8,794 bases of DNA from Oligoflexia bacterium (GTDB taxonomy: Bacteria > Bdellovibrionota > UBA1018), in contig JANXTV010000185.1 of NCBI GenBank assembly GCA_025352185.1, positions 1-8,794 on the forward strand. The letters are read 5' to 3'. Within the stretch, counting starts at the first letter, position 1. Each line of letters begins with the position of its first letter. Made by a program: the position numbers and the translations under genes. This document shows, one piece after another, positions 7,336 through 8,794 of the stretch. The notes under the pieces were generated by a model, which ran no database searches, was not told the DNA's origin, and was given only the letters and a program-made list of their open reading frames with translations.

Positions 7336-7413
7336 ACAGTACCGCGAAAGTTAGGGAGGGCATTGCGTCCTTCCCTCCACGCCGAAAGGCAACCCGCTGG
7401 GAGGCGGTACTGT
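7336..7413 (+). repeat. Perfect 10-bp inverted repeat flanking the leader core
   Basis: ACAGTACCGC at 7336-7345 is the exact reverse complement of GCGGTACTGT at 7404-7413, with 58 bases between. The right arm occupies the whole spacer between the Shine-Dalgarno and the start codon of glnN. Confidence 0.9.
7399..7404 (+). promoter_or_regulatory. Shine-Dalgarno of glnN
   Basis: GGGAGG lies nine bases before ATG 7414, good spacing for a strong ribosome site. Its last G belongs to the right arm of the 10-bp stem, and GGAGG can pair with CCTCC at 7374-7378, so access to it may be controlled by folding. Confidence 0.75.
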
Positions 7414-8794
7414 ATGAGTCTAGGAACGGGTGCGAAAGCACGTTTTGAGTCGATCCGCGAAATCCAAAATCGTCCGAATCGTAAAATCGATCCTCCACGA
7501 GACGAAGATGGAAAGAGAATGCCGGTCTCCGAATTCTTCGGCATTAACACCTTCGACATCTCCCAAATGAAAGAGAAGCTCCCGAAGGAAGTGTTCCAAA
7601 AACTGCGCCAGACGATCGACCTCGGTAAAAAACTCGACGGTGAAGTCGCGAACACGGTCGCGAACGCCGCGAAGGAATGGGCGATCGGTAAAGGCTGTAC
7701 CCACTTCTGCCACTGGTTCCAACCGCAGACCGGGAACACGGCCGAAAAACACGATGCGTTTCTTACCTTCGATGACCAGGGTCATCCGATGGAAAAATTT
7801 TCGGGATCCCAGCTGATTCAGTCGGAACCGGATGCCTCCTCCTTCCCTTCGGGCGGCATGCGGACGACGTTCGAAGCCCGCGGATACACCGCGTGGGATC
7901 CTTCCTCTCCGATGTTCATCATGGAGTCGATGAACTCGAAGACTCTCTGTATTCCTTCGGTCTTCATTAGCTACCACGGCGATGCGCTGGATGAGAAAAC
8001 GGGACTGCTGCGTTCGATGGAAGCGCTCTCGAAAGTATCGGTGGAGCTTCTGAAGCTCACGGGGCTTTCCGGCGTAAACCGCGTCGTCCCGACCCTCGGC
8101 GCCGAGCAGGAATATTTTCTGGTCGACCGCACCTTCTATTCCCTCCGTCCGGATCTCATCATGACGGGCCGTACGCTCCTCGGGGGCCAGCCCCCGAAGG
8201 GACAGCAGCTCGAAGACCATTACTTCGGCGCAATCCCGACTCGCGTCCTTTCCTTCATGTCTGAAGTCGAACACGAACTGTTCAAGCTCGGGGTCCCGGC
8301 GAAAACCCGGCATAACGAAGTGGCGCCAAATCAGTTCGAACTGGCTCCGATTTTTGAGGAAGCGAACGTATCGACCGACCATAACCAACTCACGATGGAA
8401 GTTCTGCGAAAAGTAGCCCAGCGCCACCACTTCGCGGTTCTGCTCCACGAAAAACCGTTCGCGGGAGTGAATGGGAGCGGAAAACATAATAACTGGTCGC
8501 TCGCGGTTACCGCTTCGGGTGAAGACTTAAACGGTATGAACCTCCTCGATCCAGGAAAAACCCCACACCAGAACCTTCGGTTTCTGCTGGTTCTGAGTTC
8601 GATCCTGAAAGGCGTCTATAAATATTCTGGACTGCTCCGCGCGGCGATCGCTTCGTCCGGGAACGATCACCGCTTAGGGGCGAACGAAGCGCCTCCCGCG
8701 ATTATGTCGGTATTCCTCGGCGATATGTTGAACCGGATTTTAAATGAGATCGATAAAGGAACGCTTGCCGATAAGGGTGCGGAACAAGCCGTGA
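7414..8794 (+). CDS. glnN: Type III glutamine synthetase (GSIII), 3'-truncated by window edge
   Basis: GSIII makes glutamine from glutamate, ammonia and ATP in the cytoplasm, as a large homo-oligomer. The first 460 codons of about 720-730 are present, open to the window end with no stop. The N-terminal GSIII domain is clear: VSEFFGINTFD at about 38-48, then MKEKLP, then CTHFCHWFQPQTG at about 95-107 and the EKFSGSQLIQSEPDASSFP block. Catalytic-domain motifs follow: GAEQEYFLVD (E231 and E233, probable metal ligands), RHNEVAPNQFELAP (299-312), KPFAGVNGSGKHNNWS (347-362, glutamate/ATP site region) and GNDHRLGANEAPPAI (416-430). ATG 7414 has a strong Shine-Dalgarno and gives the expected N-terminus. 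GSIII lacks the adenylylation control of GSI and is often nitrogen-regulated at expression. Linkage to the Bat operon does not by itself imply shared function. Confidence 0.96.
   Translation, partial: MSLGTGAKARFESIREIQNRPNRKIDPPRDEDGKRMPVSEFFGINTFDISQMKEKLPKEVFQKLRQTIDLGKKLDGEVANTVANAAKEWAIGKGCTHFCHWFQPQTGNTAEKHDAFLTFDDQGHPMEKFSGSQLIQSEPDASSFPSGGMRTTFEARGYTAWDPSSPMFIMESMNSKTLCIPSVFISYHGDALDEKTGLLRSMEALSKVSVELLKLTGLSGVNRVVPTLGAEQEYFLVDRTFYSLRPDLIMTGRTLLGGQPPKGQQLEDHYFGAIPTRVLSFMSEVEHELFKLGVPAKTRHNEVAPNQFELAPIFEEANVSTDHNQLTMEVLRKVAQRHHFAVLLHEKPFAGVNGSGKHNNWSLAVTASGEDLNGMNLLDPGKTPHQNLRFLLVLSSILKGVYKYSGLLRAAIASSGNDHRLGANEAPPAIMSVFLGDMLNRILNEIDKGTLADKGAEQAV

Larger units (their letters stand above)
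7327..7413 (+). promoter_or_regulatory. Structured leader upstream of glnN, candidate cis-regulatory RNA
   Basis: This 87-base gap is the only true intergenic space in the window. An outer perfect 10-bp stem (7336-7345 with 7404-7413) ends at the base before the glnN ATG. Inside are an 8-bp stem including one G-U pair (7353-7360 with 7369-7376, loop CATTGCGT), a GCC-GAAA-GGC tetraloop hairpin (7381-7390), and CCC-GCT-GGG (7393-7401). Alternatively CCTCC at 7374-7378 can pair with GGAGG at 7400-7404, which is most of the glnN Shine-Dalgarno. The two folds compete, as in translational riboswitches. No T-run follows any stem, so it does not look like a terminator, and I see no convincing promoter. 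Glutamine-responsive or nitrogen-responsive control is inferred only from the downstream gene. I do not recognise the motif as a known class. Confidence 0.55.

Noticed and set aside
7353..7404. SAM-I riboswitch, because of GGAGGG and GGCAACC in this order
   Set aside because: The spacing, the pairing partners and the surrounding conserved blocks of SAM-I are absent, and the downstream gene is not in sulfur metabolism. The two short matches look coincidental.
7336..7413. Rho-independent terminator for the Bat operon
   Set aside because: No T-run follows the right arm, which is followed directly by the glnN start codon, and the arms are 58 bases apart.
7420..8487. A 355-codon open frame on the minus strand
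   Set aside because: It lies wholly opposite glnN, which has unmistakable GSIII motifs. Its translation is rich in Arg, Phe and Glu with no recognisable domain, as expected for a codon-bias shadow.

Overview
The window carries one continuous plus-strand gene cluster. It is a Bat ("Bacteroides aerotolerance"-type) MoxR/von Willebrand A operon, followed after 87 bases by the first part of a type III glutamine synthetase gene (glnN). The sequence has moderately high GC. The signal peptides, inner-membrane anchors and periplasmic-type domains suggest a Gram-negative (diderm) bacterium. A VWA-TPR fused BatB/BatC together with a GSIII enzyme would fit groups such as Bdellovibrionota/Oligoflexia or spirochaetes, but the sequence alone does not settle the taxon. 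No mobile element, tRNA, rRNA or CRISPR array is visible.

Layout: (1) positions 1-773, the 3' part of a MoxR AAA+ ATPase whose Walker A region lies off the left edge; (2) 773-1654, a DUF58 protein with a complete MIDAS; (3) 1599-2573, a signal-peptide/one-TM protein that looks like a shortened BatD and overlaps the DUF58 gene by 56 bases; (4) 2570-3553, BatA; (5) 3550-5388, a BatB-BatC fusion (VWA + TPR) with a signal-sequence-like segment at the seam; (6) 5389-7326, BatD. The junctions are TAATG, a 56-base overlap, GTGA, GTGA and TAG-ATG, so the six genes are almost certainly one translationally coupled transcription unit.

How the genes probably work together: MoxR ATPases are thought to act as chaperone-like remodelers with VWA-domain partners. 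Here the ATPase and the DUF58 VWA protein would be cytoplasmic. BatA and BatB place two further VWA domains next to the inner membrane; by charge distribution I predict the periplasmic side. The TPR part, BatD and the mini-BatD contribute periplasmic interaction domains, and the last two have related cytoplasmic tails. The exact substrate of Bat systems is not known.

The most interesting non-coding signal is the batD-glnN gap (7327-7413). It contains a perfect 10-bp inverted repeat whose right arm ends at the base before the glnN start codon, enclosing further hairpins. One pyrimidine-rich segment could pair with either an upstream purine tract or the glnN Shine-Dalgarno. It looks like a cis-acting RNA switch for glutamine synthetase. 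I cannot match it to a known riboswitch class.
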